Origin: Paracoccus ravus
Lineage (GTDB): Bacteria; Pseudomonadota; Alphaproteobacteria; Rhodobacterales; Rhodobacteraceae
Direction: 5' to 3'
NCBI RefSeq assembly: GCF_004522175.1
Contig: NZ_SDEB01000003.1
Span: forward strand, 1-64,000
Length of the DNA: 64,000 nucleotides
Below the pieces are notes generated by a model. The model was given only the letters and a program-made list of their open reading frames with translations. It was not told the origin of the DNA and made no database searches. The position numbers and the translations under genes were made by a program. Below, in pieces: positions 7,337 through 16,512 of this stretch (position 1 is its first letter; each line of letters opens with the position of its first letter).

Positions 7337-8551
7337 CTAGACTGAAAAGATGTCATCAGCCACGCGGGCCACGGTCAGATCGTCGCCAGGCAGGATCATC
7401 CGGCCCTCATCCTCAAAGTCGATAACGACGCCGTGCTCGCCTTGGCGCATGTGGTCGCGGATGAATGCTGCCGGGGCATCCAGCAGATCCGCATCGATGA
7501 ACAGCTTGTCGATCCCCTGCTGATAGCCGCCGATCGTGTCGCTGCCATGCCAGCGCTGAAAGATGAACACATCCGCTCCGGCACCACCGTTCAGCGCGTC
7601 ATTGCCGGTTCCGCCCTGCAGGGTGTCATTGCCCGCGCCGCCCGACAATCTGTCGAAACCCGCACTTCCGGTCAGCCAGTCATTCCCCGTCGAACCGACC
7701 AGCGAGTCATTGCCGCCGTCTCCATGCAGACGGTCATGTCCGTCATGACCCGACAGGGTGTCGTTCCCGTCGCTGCCCTGCAGGCTGTCATTGCCGAGGC
7801 CGCCGACCAGTTGATCGAAGCCCTCTCCGCCGATCACCCGATCGTTTCCGGTCCCCCCGGACAGACTGTCATGTCCTGCCCCGCCGCTCATCCAATCATT
7901 CCCGCCACCGCCATAGGCGCGGTCATTCCGGGCCGTCAGCCCGTAATCGTCGTTCAGCCCGGTGCTCTCGGTCGCTCCCGGAAGGACATAGGTCCGGCCA
8001 TTGAAGTCTGCCGCCCAGTCTGCCCGGCTTTGCAATTGCCCCAGTTGCGTCGAGGGGTCGGAAACCGCGCCGAACCTGCCGATATCGATGCGAACGGAGC
8101 CATCCGTATCGGCAAAATTCTGCGTCGCCATCAGTACCCGGACATCGCGCCCCTCGACGCGCAGCGTCCCGAGTTGAAGCCCTATCCCGATGAAGCCCGC
8201 ATCTTCGTCCAAAATATTGCCCCGATGTCCGGGACTGTTCATCAGGTGCTGATGCAGGCTGCGGATCTCGTCCCGCAGATCGGATTCCCCCGAAATGCTG
8301 ACATAGGCGATGTTCTCGGCCGTCATCCAGTCTCCGGAGAGATCAAAGCCCGCCGCCTCGATCCGCTCTCGGGCAGAGGACCCGCCCCGTCCGGTATGAG
8401 AAAAGACGTCGCTCGCGAGCATCCAGTTGCTATGGGCCTGGGCGGAATCGTTGAGGCGCTTTTCGATCGCTAGTGACGGCAATCCCGCAGAAGCGCGGGC
8501 CTGATTGACCAGACCGACGAAGTAACGCTCATTGGCAGAAGCAAACGACAT
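7337..8551 (-). CDS. CAP/SCP-domain protein with RTX calcium-binding repeats, probable type I secretion substrate
   Basis: A 404-residue protein in two parts. Residues about 5-150 form a CAP (SCP/PR-1, YkwD-like) domain with [26 protein letters not shown] and [13 protein letters not shown]. Residues about 210-335 are tandem glycine/aspartate nonapeptides of the GGxGxDxLxG type (for example [20 protein letters not shown]), the RTX beta-roll that binds calcium outside the cell. There is no N-terminal signal peptide, and the C-terminal ~60 residues end in an acidic, hydrophobic tail ([11 protein letters not shown]). All of this fits ABC-type (type I) secretion. No exporter genes lie in this window. 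CAP-domain function in bacteria is uncertain. Confidence 0.9.
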   Translation of the reverse strand: MSFASANERYFVGLVNQARASAGLPSLAIEKRLNDSAQAHSNWMLASDVFSHTGRGGSSARERIEAAGFDLSGDWMTAENIAYVSISGESDLRDEIRSLHQHLMNSPGHRGNILDEDAGFIGIGLQLGTLRVEGRDVRVLMATQNFADTDGSVRIDIGRFGAVSDPSTQLGQLQSRADWAADFNGRTYVLPGATESTGLNDDYGLTARNDRAYGGGGNDWMSGGAGHDSLSGGTGNDRVIGGEGFDQLVGGLGNDSLQGSDGNDTLSGHDGHDRLHGDGGNDSLVGSTGNDWLTGSAGFDRLSGGAGNDTLQGGTGNDALNGGAGADVFIFQRWHGSDTIGGYQQGIDKLFIDADLLDAPAAFIRDHMRQGEHGVVIDFEDEGRMILPGDDLTVARVADDIFSV

Positions 8552-8725
8552 GGCGGCTCATTATCCAGTTCGGTACGTTTCGAGGATAAGGGCGAGCGTC
8601 GCAAGATGCAGGCCCCGATCCAAGTGTCCGGCCATCTTGGCTTATGCGGCAGGCTTGATGTCGCGCAAAATCGCATCTCGTCTTGGCGGAAAACCACCCA
8701 CGTCCCGGCCAGAAGGCAGGTCGCG

Positions 8726-9148
8726 TCACTGCCGGATACTGGCCCAGACGCCCCACAGGATCAGCAGCACCCCAAGAAGCTGCATCCATAGAACGGCGTC
8801 CCTCCCCTGCGCCAGATCCAGCGCGACGCCGGACAGCATCTGCCCCGCGACCATGAGCCCGCCGGTCATGGTCGCACCCAGTCGCGCGATCAGCCAGCTG
8901 CCACTGGCGACAAAGGCGACGCCCAAGGGGCCGCCGATCCAGGCGAGCCAGGGCGCGGCCGATGCGCCCGGGGGCCAGAAGCCGATCGAGAGTTGCGCCG
9001 CCACAGCCAGCACGCAAAAGCCGACGAGATGGTTCCAGAACGAGGATTGCATCGCCGAGCTTTCAAGGGCCAGCCTGCCGTTGATCTGGCGCGACAGCGT
9101 GACCAGCATCCCCGCGACGAAGGCGATCAGGATCATGTAAGGCATCAC
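8726..9148 (-). CDS. YdcZ-type (DUF606) DMT membrane protein, second half of a pair
   Basis: A 140-residue hydrophobic protein with about five membrane segments. The opening MMPYMILIAFVAGMLVTLSRQINGRLA and the closing LLGVLLILWGVWASIR are typical of the YdcZ/DUF606 family, a short branch of the drug/metabolite transporter superfamily. It overlaps the preceding gene by four bases (ATGA), so the two are translationally coupled and probably form a heterodimeric carrier. The substrate is unknown. The neighbouring genes (RTX protein, BrnQ) do not help. Confidence 0.85.
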   Translation of the reverse strand: MMPYMILIAFVAGMLVTLSRQINGRLALESSAMQSSFWNHLVGFCVLAVAAQLSIGFWPPGASAAPWLAWIGGPLGVAFVASGSWLIARLGATMTGGLMVAGQMLSGVALDLAQGRDAVLWMQLLGVLLILWGVWASIRQ

Positions 9149-9639
9149 CCCATCCCCCGAGCCCGGATAATCAGCAAGGTTCCCGCCAGAATGGCACCCA
9201 GGGCGATCAGGTCTTTCCGTCTGGGCAGGCGCTTCTGGATGCCCAAGGCACCGAAACAGTCAAAGGCCAAGGCCAGCACAACCTGGCCGGCAAGTCCGAT
9301 CGCCAGCGTCCCAGTCAGGGCAAGACTGGAATTCGCCGCCTGCGAGGTCAGCATCACCGTCAATGCGCCCGATACGCCGCCCAGATAGGCCCAAAGCGGC
9401 GCGCGGCGCGTCGGCCGCGTCCCCGCCAAGCGCCGCTGGCGGATCGCCAACAGGGCAAGCGCGGCGACGACGGAACCCGTTCCATGCGCCGTCAGGGATG
9501 AGAAAAGCGGACTGGTATGAGCCGCCATGGCGCTGTTTGACAAGAGCATCAAGGTCAGTAACCCGCCCGTCGCCAGAGCCGCGACAATTTCGAGCGGCGC
9601 GTTTCGCCTCGAGGGGGATTGAGACGGCAAAGGCGGCAT
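9145..9639 (-). CDS. YdcZ-type (DUF606) DMT membrane protein, first half of a pair
   Basis: A 164-residue membrane protein. After a short polar N-terminus (MPPLPSQSPSRRN), about five membrane helices follow, with the family segments GTGSVVAALALLA, YLGGVSGALTVMLTSQAAN and IGLAGQVVLALAFDCFG. It is the partner of the gene at 8726-9148, with which it shares an ATGA junction. I chose the ATG at 9639 because AAGGAG stands just before it on the minus strand; an earlier start would add a stretch unlike a transporter. YdcZ proteins often come as such tandem pairs, each with half the helices of a full DMT carrier. The substrate is unknown. Confidence 0.85.
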   Translation of the reverse strand: MPPLPSQSPSRRNAPLEIVAALATGGLLTLMLLSNSAMAAHTSPLFSSLTAHGTGSVVAALALLAIRQRRLAGTRPTRRAPLWAYLGGVSGALTVMLTSQAANSSLALTGTLAIGLAGQVVLALAFDCFGALGIQKRLPRRKDLIALGAILAGTLLIIRARGMG

Positions 9640-9937
9640 ATCGGCTCCTTGGCTGGGCTGACCATCCGGATCGATGCAGGAGAAAGCGGTTATTGTCCCC
9701 ACGTCAGCACTACAACTTCCCGTGAATTGGGTTCAATTCCGACGAAAGCGGCGGCATGTGCCCTGCATCTGTCCGCGTGCCCCCCGGTCTTGCCCCGCGC
9801 GACCGCAAAGCCCCCACGGGATGGATGCCGGACATAACGGGCAAAATGGAACTGGCGGTTTCGGGAATGTTCCCGAGGCCTCCCTGGTTTTTGACGGTCG
9901 AATGGACCGCTCGAAGGCGGTAATGATTGATGAGGTC

Positions 9938-11302
9938 ATGATGACGCAATTCACCGGGCAGAACCGGATTCTTCGCGACTCGCTGATTGTGGGTTTTGCG
10001 ATGTTCGCGGTGTTTTTCGGCGCAGGCAACCTGATCTTTCCGCCTCAGATCGGCTTTCTCAGCGGCTCGGGTTGGGCCGAGGCACTTGGCGGGCTGCTCT
10101 TGACCGGGATGCTCTTGCCCGTGCTGACGGTGATCGCACTGGGTTTGCGCGGCGGCAGCGTCGAGCGGCTGACCGCCCCGATCGCCCCCTGGTTCGGCTC
10201 GGCGCTGCTTTTCGTGTCCATGATCTTTCTGGCCTGGATGATCGCCATCCCCCGGACCGCAAGCGTCGCTTATGAATCGGGTTTCCTCACCCTTGCGCCC
10301 TCGCTTGATCGGGACAGGTGGATTTGGGTCTTCATCCCGCTTTTCATCGCGGTCTCGACCTATTTCGCGCTGGACCGCTCGAATGTCATCGACAGGATCG
10401 GCCGGTTCCTGACGCCTTTGCTGCTGGCGCTTCTGGGGATCATCGTGCTTTGGTCGATCCTGGCCCCTCTGGGCACCCCCGTCGATACCGGGGTTGGGGC
10501 GCCCTTTCGTCTGGGCCTGATCACGGGCTACCAGACCGGCGACGTCTTTGGCGGGCTGATGTTCGGCATCATCTTCATCGAGGCCATCCGTGATCGCGGT
10601 TATACCGCCGAGAATGGTTACCGCGCCGTGCTATGTGGCGCCGCGCTCGTGACCTTCATCGGTCTCTTTGTCGTCTATGGCGGGCTGGAATATCTGGGCG
10701 CGACCGGAACCGCAGCACTGAACGGGGATGTCACGCAATCCGAACTGCTGACGCGTCTCGTGGGCGCGCTTGCGGGAACGCTCGGGGCCAATGCGCTGGC
10801 CGTGGCCGTCATCCTGGCCTGCCTGACGACGGCGGTAGGGGCCACCGCCGTCCTGGGGGAATATCTGCGCAAATGGAGCGGTAGCCGCATCAGCTATCGA
10901 ACGGCCGTCCTTATCGTTTCCCTGACGTCGCTGCTTCAGGCCTTTGGTGGCGTCGATTACATCGTCGCTCTGGCGGACCCGTTCTTCCGCCTGCTCTACC
11001 CGGTCGGGATCACGATCGTTCTGCTGGGCCTTGCCGCGCCATTCTTTTCGAATGACGGGGTCTGGAAGGGCGCCACGCTTATGTCCTTCCTGATGGGGGC
11101 ATATGATCTGGTGCTTGGCGTTTCCGGCATGCTGGGCCTGAACCTGCCCGCGCAGTTTCAGCAGGCCTATGATCTCATCCCTCTGGCTTCGGTCGGTTTT
11201 GCCTGGCTTCTTCCCGCGATCCTCGGAGGCGTGGTCGGCGGCGCGCTGTGGCGGGCGTCAGGCCATCCGAATGTCGAGACCACCACGCTTTCCGAGATCT
11301 AG
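9938..11302 (+). CDS. brnQ: Branched-chain amino acid:cation symporter BrnQ
   Basis: About 454 residues, with some 12 membrane segments. The N-terminal block LIVGFAMFAVFFGAGNLIFPPQIG is diagnostic for the LIV-cotransporter family (BrnQ), which takes up leucine, isoleucine and valine with sodium or protons. Further family segments include NGYRAVLCGAALVTFIGLFVVYGGLEYLGA and the C-terminal helix ending in GGALWRASG. Codons open upstream to 9674 encode a Cys/Arg-rich stretch with no relation to the family, so the start lies near 9923-9941. 9938 and 9941 follow a GAGG; 9923 follows AAGGCGG. The gene converges on batD, overlapping it by four bases. Confidence 0.9.
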   Translation: MMTQFTGQNRILRDSLIVGFAMFAVFFGAGNLIFPPQIGFLSGSGWAEALGGLLLTGMLLPVLTVIALGLRGGSVERLTAPIAPWFGSALLFVSMIFLAWMIAIPRTASVAYESGFLTLAPSLDRDRWIWVFIPLFIAVSTYFALDRSNVIDRIGRFLTPLLLALLGIIVLWSILAPLGTPVDTGVGAPFRLGLITGYQTGDVFGGLMFGIIFIEAIRDRGYTAENGYRAVLCGAALVTFIGLFVVYGGLEYLGATGTAALNGDVTQSELLTRLVGALAGTLGANALAVAVILACLTTAVGATAVLGEYLRKWSGSRISYRTAVLIVSLTSLLQAFGGVDYIVALADPFFRLLYPVGITIVLLGLAAPFFSNDGVWKGATLMSFLMGAYDLVLGVSGMLGLNLPAQFQQAYDLIPLASVGFAWLLPAILGGVVGGALWRASGHPNVETTTLSEI

Positions 11303-12555
11303 CGCGGCGATTGCGGATTGAGCGCAGGCAGGCTTGGCCCCGCCGCGCGCCGCCTGCCTCCGGCAGAGCGCACTGCCGTCGCCAGATCACGCCACGCCGC
11401 GTCCCGGTCGGAACCCGCAGGGTCGCGATAGATCGTCGCCCCGACGCTTGCCATCCGGTTCGATATCTCGGCCATTGCCCGAGAGCTCAGCGCCGGATCG
11501 CGCGCCCGCCATTCGCTCAGCCAATGCGAACTGGCCGGGTAATCCCGACTGGAAATCGCCTCGAGCAGCTTTTTGCGCGCATAGCCCTCGCTTGCGCGCC
11601 AGGTCTCACGCCAGGACAGATAGCTGCGTCTCGCGCGGGGCCAGATCCAGCGCAGCAGGGCAAAGGTCAGGACGGCTCCGGTCGCCAGTGCCGCCATGAT
11701 CCGCCAATCCGGCGGGTTGCGGGGCGTGGTGCTGGCCGGAGGAGGGCCGGACACCGAAATCTCGAAGCCGGGAAGCGCGGCGCTTTCCACCTTACCCGAG
11801 GCCAGATTGAACCAGTCGATCCGAACCGGCGGCACCGTGCCCTCTCCACCTCCCAGGGCCATCAGCGTTTCGCTTTCGACCCGCGTCCCTGCAAGCCGGT
11901 CGGTTCCGCTTTCTTCGGTCACCTGCGGGGATGAGGGATAGACCTTGATCGCGGGGATCTGAACCTGCGGCAGCATCGACGGCAGGACGATCGGAGATGC
12001 CCCGTCGATCCGAGCCGTGACCGTGCGGATGACGCTTGCGCCCGGCTCGAGCCCGGTGGTCGGCCCGGACAATTCCTGCGTGAGGCTTAGCCCGTCAGCG
12101 GCGATAAACGGGTCGAGATCCTCTGCGCCCGGCGGAAGGATGCCGGTCAGGATCAGTGCCTCGGTCTGCAACGAAGCCCTGACGGGACTTGTGCCATCAG
12201 GGCCGATATAGGTCACCTCTACCGTCTGCGGCGGCAATGCGAACTGCCCCGGAACCATGGGCGTCAGCAGATAACGCCGCGACACGCCCGACCATGTCGC
12301 GCCATCGACCTGCCGACTGACGGCCGTCGACGACTTGGGCGGCTGGCGCACCCTCAGGTTCGGCGCCTCAAAGCTCGGCAATTCGGGCGGGTCGGGCATC
12401 CAGCTTGGAACAAGGACCGTCAGCCGCAGGGTAACGGACTGACCCGGTACCACCTCGTTCTGCTCAAGCGTGGTTTCGACGATGGGCGTGGCCGCCTCTT
12501 GCGCGACCAACGGAGCCGCGAACAGCAGAAACAGTCCGAACACGAGTTTCCTCAT
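11299..12555 (-). CDS. batD: BatD-like protein with signal peptide and membrane anchor
   Basis: A 418-residue exported protein. Residues 1-18 are a Sec signal (MRKLVFGLFLLFAAPLVA). The periplasmic part contains the BatD-type beta-domain opening (TLEQNEVVPGQSVTLRLTVLVPSWMPDPP, ending near FEAPNLRV). A single membrane helix (about IMAALATGAVLTFALLRWIW, near residue 290) and a cytoplasmic, helical C-terminal domain follow. BatD proteins accompany BatA/BatB von Willebrand factor A proteins and MoxR ATPases; their precise role is unsettled (oxygen tolerance in Bacteroides, envelope stress elsewhere). The start ATG overlaps the stop of the VWA-TPR gene (ATGA, 12552-12555). This is the last gene of the operon. 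Confidence 0.88.
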   Translation of the reverse strand: MRKLVFGLFLLFAAPLVAQEAATPIVETTLEQNEVVPGQSVTLRLTVLVPSWMPDPPELPSFEAPNLRVRQPPKSSTAVSRQVDGATWSGVSRRYLLTPMVPGQFALPPQTVEVTYIGPDGTSPVRASLQTEALILTGILPPGAEDLDPFIAADGLSLTQELSGPTTGLEPGASVIRTVTARIDGASPIVLPSMLPQVQIPAIKVYPSSPQVTEESGTDRLAGTRVESETLMALGGGEGTVPPVRIDWFNLASGKVESAALPGFEISVSGPPPASTTPRNPPDWRIMAALATGAVLTFALLRWIWPRARRSYLSWRETWRASEGYARKKLLEAISSRDYPASSHWLSEWRARDPALSSRAMAEISNRMASVGATIYRDPAGSDRDAAWRDLATAVRSAGGRRRAAGPSLPALNPQSPR

Positions 12556-14063
12556 CTTCGGGCCGCCTCTATGGCAAAGCGCTGGCGCAGGAAATCGCCG
12601 GTATTCGTGTCCACGGTGTTCATCCATTGATCGGCGGTCAGCAATTCGGCGGCGTCATCCCCGCCCTGGATCTGGGTGTCTGCTCCCCGCGCGTCCTCAT
12701 TGTCGAAAACGACATCATCGGCCCCTTCTCCGGTATTCTCGCCGGTATCGGACTGCTCGCGCGCCTCTTCGACATAATCGACGATCTTTCGCGCCACTTC
12801 CAGATTTCCAGCCGCCCCCGGAAAATCGGGGTCACGCTCCAGCGCAGTCTGGAAATCCTCGATCGCATCGCGATAGTCGCGGTTCTTGATATGCGCCATG
12901 CCGGACAGAAAGGCCGCGTCGGCACTGTCGAGCCCGGCCAGGGCTTCGGTCACCGCTGGATATTGGCCGTCGCGATAAAGCGCATAGGCCTTGTGCATCG
13001 GCTCGAGGTACAGCTCGCCCGCACGGTCGAAATGACGTCTGCCATAGGCGATCTGACCCTGTTGATCGGGGGTCAGAAACCAGTCGGCGATGCCCTCGGC
13101 CCGGCTTGGCTGGGCAGGCAGCAGCAGCCCGGCCAGCGCCACGGCGCCCCAGCGCATGGTCCAGCCACGACGAAACCAGATCAGTGCCAAAAGCGCCGCG
13201 GGCCAGGCGAGCAGCCAACCCCGATCGTCCCAGGGCTGGTCGCCGTCCTCGGCCAAGGCGCGGCGATAGGCGGCATTGAGCCTGCGGTCGAGACGGATGA
13301 TATCGCTGTCGTCGACGCTTACCTGCTCGACGGGAATGGTCAAGGCGTCAAGCCCCGCGCTGCCCGTCCCTTGGGGCAAGGTCGCGAGGACCGCGAGGCT
13401 CGCGCCCTGATAACCGTTCAGCGCCGCGACATCGGCCCCGGAAATATCATCCGTCACGAACAGGATGCCACCGGCGGCCGTCTCTTTTTCCATGATCGCG
13501 CGGGCAAGCTCAAGCGCAGCGGCGGTCGCGTTCCCCTCATCGGGCATGACATCGACCTGCAACCCCTCGAGATAGGGTTGCAGCACATTCGGATCTTCGG
13601 TCATCGGCACCACGGCATGGGCCGTGCCTGCATAGGCGACCAGGGCCGAGCGCGCGCCCGACCGCAAGGCGAGAAGATCGCGCACCTTCTGCTTGGCGCG
13701 CTCAAGCCGTGTCGGGGCGAGATCGCGATTTTGCATCGAGGGCGTGACCTTGAGCGCGATCACCAAAGGCGCGGTCTGCGCCACGAATGGGTCCGGGACG
13801 CGCGACCATGTCGGGCCGGCTGCACCCAGGCAGATCAGAATAAGCCCCAGCGCCACCCCGTCGATGGGAAGAAGCCGGCTCGCGCCATCCTGACCCACCG
13901 TCAGGGCCCGCGCGAGATGGGGCGAGATATGCGCCTCGGGCAATCGGCTCTTGCCCAGGCGGCGTCGCACCCGCCACCACAGCAGCGCGACCAGCGGCAA
14001 AAGCACCAAAAGCCACGGCCGGATGAAATGGAAAAGCTCAAGAAACAAGCTCACATCGCTCAT
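12552..14063 (-). CDS. BatB/BatC-like fusion: VWA domain with altered MIDAS plus TPR repeats
   Basis: A 503-residue protein. Two N-terminal membrane helices (about 12-30 and 66-82) precede a von Willebrand A domain (about 95-275). Another helix or two lie around 295-330, and a C-terminal tetratricopeptide region (about 365-440, with AFLSGMAHIKNRDYRDAIEDFQTALERDPDFPGAAGNLEVA) ends in an acidic tail. The metal-ion site that normally reads DxSxS is here KVTPS (Lys105, Thr107, Ser109), so the first aspartate is lost and ordinary Mg2+ coordination is unlikely; the later TDD is kept. This merges the usual BatB and BatC roles. ATGA overlaps with both neighbours (14060-14063 and 12552-12555) show tight coupling. 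Confidence 0.88.
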   Translation of the reverse strand: MSDVSLFLELFHFIRPWLLVLLPLVALLWWRVRRRLGKSRLPEAHISPHLARALTVGQDGASRLLPIDGVALGLILICLGAAGPTWSRVPDPFVAQTAPLVIALKVTPSMQNRDLAPTRLERAKQKVRDLLALRSGARSALVAYAGTAHAVVPMTEDPNVLQPYLEGLQVDVMPDEGNATAAALELARAIMEKETAAGGILFVTDDISGADVAALNGYQGASLAVLATLPQGTGSAGLDALTIPVEQVSVDDSDIIRLDRRLNAAYRRALAEDGDQPWDDRGWLLAWPAALLALIWFRRGWTMRWGAVALAGLLLPAQPSRAEGIADWFLTPDQQGQIAYGRRHFDRAGELYLEPMHKAYALYRDGQYPAVTEALAGLDSADAAFLSGMAHIKNRDYRDAIEDFQTALERDPDFPGAAGNLEVARKIVDYVEEAREQSDTGENTGEGADDVVFDNEDARGADTQIQGGDDAAELLTADQWMNTVDTNTGDFLRQRFAIEAARR

Positions 14064-15046
14064 GCCGCTTTCCCCGCAGGACCGCGCGTCAGGGCCAGAA
14101 AGACGGTCGAGGCGATGCCGATCAGCGCCGCCAAGAGCAAAGGCAGCCATGCCAGCGCCTGTCTTGGGCGATAGGACAAGGTCTCGGTCTGGCGCGGCGC
14201 GAGCTGGTCGATGCGCTCATAAACCTGGCGCAGGCCCGCCCCATCCTCGGCGTAGAAATACTGCCCCCCGGTGCGGGCCGCGATGTCCTGAAGCGTCTTG
14301 AGATCGACCTTTTCCTCGCCCGTGGCCTCAGGATTGCCCACACCGATCGTGTAGATCTCGATCTGGCGATCCCGCGCGATCTCGGCGGCATTGACCGGGC
14401 TCATCCGGCTGACCGTATCCGTGCCGTCCGAAAGCAGGATCAGCAGGCGTTGCTGGATCTCGCTGGCCTCGAAGGTGCGGATCGCAAGTCCGATGGAATC
14501 GCCAAGCGCGGTGTGGGGGCCGGCCATGCCCACCTCGGTCTGGGCGAGCAGGTCGCGGATGGTCTGCAAATCTTCGGTTAAGGGCGATTGCACATAGGCC
14601 TGCGAGCCAAAGACGATCAGCGCCATGCGGTCTCCGTCCCGGCCCGCGATAAAGCTGTCCACCACCTCGCGCACGCCTTGCAGGCGCTGTTCGACGCTGC
14701 CATCGGGCGCGTTGAAGTCACGCGCGTCCATCGACCCGGAAATATCTATGGCCAGCACGACATCGCGGGCGGCGCGTTGCTGCTCGATCGGTGCGCCGAC
14801 CCGCTCGGGCCGGGCCATGGCAAGGACCAGCAGCAGCCAGACCAAAGCCGCGGTGAGCATCTGCAGAAGCGATCGCCGCATGACCACCGCCCCTTCCGAG
14901 GCGTCCGACCCGGCGGCATCCACGATCCTGCGAAAGAACGGAAAGCGCAGAGCGGGCACATTCTGGCGATAGGGCGGCACCAGCCACCAGACCAGCAAGG
15001 GCAAGGGCAGCGCCAAAAGGGCCCAGGGATTGCCCAGCGAGATCAT
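14060..15046 (-). CDS. batA: BatA-like membrane-anchored VWA protein
   Basis: A 328-residue protein in the standard BatA layout: two membrane helices near the N-terminus (about 6-24 and 60-78), a von Willebrand A domain (about 93-280), and a C-terminal membrane helix (about 298-320). The MIDAS is intact: DISGS at 101-105, the mid-domain threonine in AGPHTALGD, and LLSDGTDT. It should bind a divalent metal and a partner protein, with MoxR acting on the pair. The start at 15046 overlaps the DUF4381 gene stop by four bases (ATGA). Bases further upstream are open but read as noise in this frame. Confidence 0.9.
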   Translation of the reverse strand: MISLGNPWALLALPLPLLVWWLVPPYRQNVPALRFPFFRRIVDAAGSDASEGAVVMRRSLLQMLTAALVWLLLVLAMARPERVGAPIEQQRAARDVVLAIDISGSMDARDFNAPDGSVEQRLQGVREVVDSFIAGRDGDRMALIVFGSQAYVQSPLTEDLQTIRDLLAQTEVGMAGPHTALGDSIGLAIRTFEASEIQQRLLILLSDGTDTVSRMSPVNAAEIARDRQIEIYTIGVGNPEATGEEKVDLKTLQDIAARTGGQYFYAEDGAGLRQVYERIDQLAPRQTETLSYRPRQALAWLPLLLAALIGIASTVFLALTRGPAGKAA

Positions 15047-15519
15047 GTCGCACCTGCGCGATGCTGCGTGATCCAATGCGCGGCAAGTCGGGAAAGTCCC
15101 GGATCTGGACGCGCCGGACGATAGGGGGCAGTTGCCACGATCCGTCCGGGACCCTGAGAAAATGCCTCGCCGCCGATCTGCCGGTCCAGGAAGGCCAGCC
15201 AATCCGCACCGGAAAGCGATGCGACCGCGTCGCGCGGATAGGCGGCAAGTGCCGTGCGCCGCAGAACTTCCGCGATCATCGCGGGGTCGTCGCCCGCCTG
15301 TCTCAGCAGCGCCATTGCGTCGCGGCGATAGGCACTGGCCAGGCGATAACGGCGGAAACGCCAAGCGCCATAGGCCAGCGCCGCCAGAAACAGGAATGCG
15401 ACGACCGCCCATCCCCAAGTCTGCGGCATCATCGAGATGGGGGCTGGAGCCGCAGGTTCCACGAGTTGATCAATCAGGCCTATCAGGCTGTCATTTCCGG
15501 GCGGGGTCTCTTGCTCCAT
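15043..15519 (-). CDS. DUF4381 domain membrane protein
   Basis: A 158-residue protein with a short polar N-terminus, one membrane helix (about 33-53, TWGWAVVAFLFLAALAYGAW) and a basic, helical C-terminal domain (YRRDAMALLRQAGDDPAMIAEVLRRTALAAYPRDAVASLSGADWLAFLD). This is the DUF4381 pattern, found almost only in MoxR-VWA clusters. The start is the ATG at 15519, which shares one base with the DUF58 stop (TGATG). The gene in turn overlaps batA by four bases. Its role is unknown; position suggests a fixed structural component of the membrane complex. Confidence 0.88.
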   Translation of the reverse strand: MEQETPPGNDSLIGLIDQLVEPAAPAPISMMPQTWGWAVVAFLFLAALAYGAWRFRRYRLASAYRRDAMALLRQAGDDPAMIAEVLRRTALAAYPRDAVASLSGADWLAFLDRQIGGEAFSQGPGRIVATAPYRPARPDPGLSRLAAHWITQHRAGAT

Positions 15520-16505
15520 CAGCGCCGCGCCCCCGCGACGCCCATGAGACGGCGCATCTGGGCGATGCTTCCTTCCGCCGCACTCAGCGGCAGGACGGGG
15601 ATGCCGAACCGCCTTTGCCAATCCTGGATCTGTGCCAGCCGCCCCGAGGCGAAGTCGCGCAGGGCGCTATGGGCCTGCGGGTTTGCGGTATCGATTTCAG
15701 CCTGCAATACCCCGTCCGATACGACCAGCCGATGGCCCGGGGGAAGCTGCTGCGAGAACGGGTCCCAGACCAGACCCAGCACGATGTCATTTCGCCGCGC
15801 CAGTCCCGCGATCAGCCGCTCTGTCGTGTCGTCCACGATGTCGAAATCGCTGAAGACCAGAACCAGATGATTTCTCCGCGCAAGGCGGGCGACCGATTCC
15901 AGGACGCGATTCATGCTGATCGGCGCGACGGGCGGAGCATCCGCATGCAAGAGCCCGTTTGCATCGGCCAGCGCGGTCAGGAACGAGGTCAGCGCATGGC
16001 GCGAGCGGGCGGGCCGGATCTCGGCCAGCATCTCGTCGCCAAAGACGATGCCGCCGACCCGGTCTCCCTGATCGAAGATGCGAAAGGCCGCAAGCGCCGC
16101 GCATTCCGCCGCCGTCACGGATTTCATGTTCAGGACCGAGCCAAAGAACATCGACATGCGCTGATCCACGACGATCAGCGTCGGCCGGTCGCGCTCTTCG
16201 GTATAGACCCGGACATGGGGGGTGCCGGTGCGGGCCGTGACCTTCCAGTCGATGCTGCGGATATCGTCCGAGGGCAGATAGTCGCGCAATTCCTCGAAGT
16301 TCAGCCCGCGCCCGCGCAACCGAGAGGCATGGCGGCCATTCAGCACTGAACCCGAGGGCTGCCGTGGCAGGAAGCTGATGCGCCGGGCCTGCGGCTCGAG
16401 CCCGCGCAGATGCGCCAGATCCACGCCGATCCGAGGGTCCGCGACGCCCGGCGCGGGAGGCGGGGCAAGGGTTCCGGTGCGGATGCGGGCAGCCTGGTCT
16501 TTCAT
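15519..16505 (-). CDS. DUF58 domain protein (VWA-like fold) of the MoxR operon
   Basis: A 328-residue soluble protein. It carries the DUF58 core GRGLNFEELRDYLPSDDIRSIDWKVTARTG (about 66-95) and TEERDRPTLIVVDQRMSMFFGS (about 102-123), then a VWA-like fold with LVLVFSDFDIVDD. DUF58 proteins are the constant partners of MoxR AAA+ ATPases and are thought to be substrates or adaptors. The gene begins 7 bases after the moxR stop and shares one base with the DUF4381 start. No signal peptide or membrane helix is visible, so it should work in the cytoplasm. Confidence 0.92.
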   Translation of the reverse strand: MKDQAARIRTGTLAPPPAPGVADPRIGVDLAHLRGLEPQARRISFLPRQPSGSVLNGRHASRLRGRGLNFEELRDYLPSDDIRSIDWKVTARTGTPHVRVYTEERDRPTLIVVDQRMSMFFGSVLNMKSVTAAECAALAAFRIFDQGDRVGGIVFGDEMLAEIRPARSRHALTSFLTALADANGLLHADAPPVAPISMNRVLESVARLARRNHLVLVFSDFDIVDDTTERLIAGLARRNDIVLGLVWDPFSQQLPPGHRLVVSDGVLQAEIDTANPQAHSALRDFASGRLAQIQDWQRRFGIPVLPLSAAEGSIAQMRRLMGVAGARR

Positions 16506-16512
16506 CGCGGGC

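Noticed and set aside
12627-14174. Long open frame on the plus strand opposite the VWA-TPR gene (over 500 codons).
   Set aside because: It is the antisense of a clearly coding gene in high-GC DNA; its residues are basic and low in hydrophobic order, and it has no ribosome site or family match.
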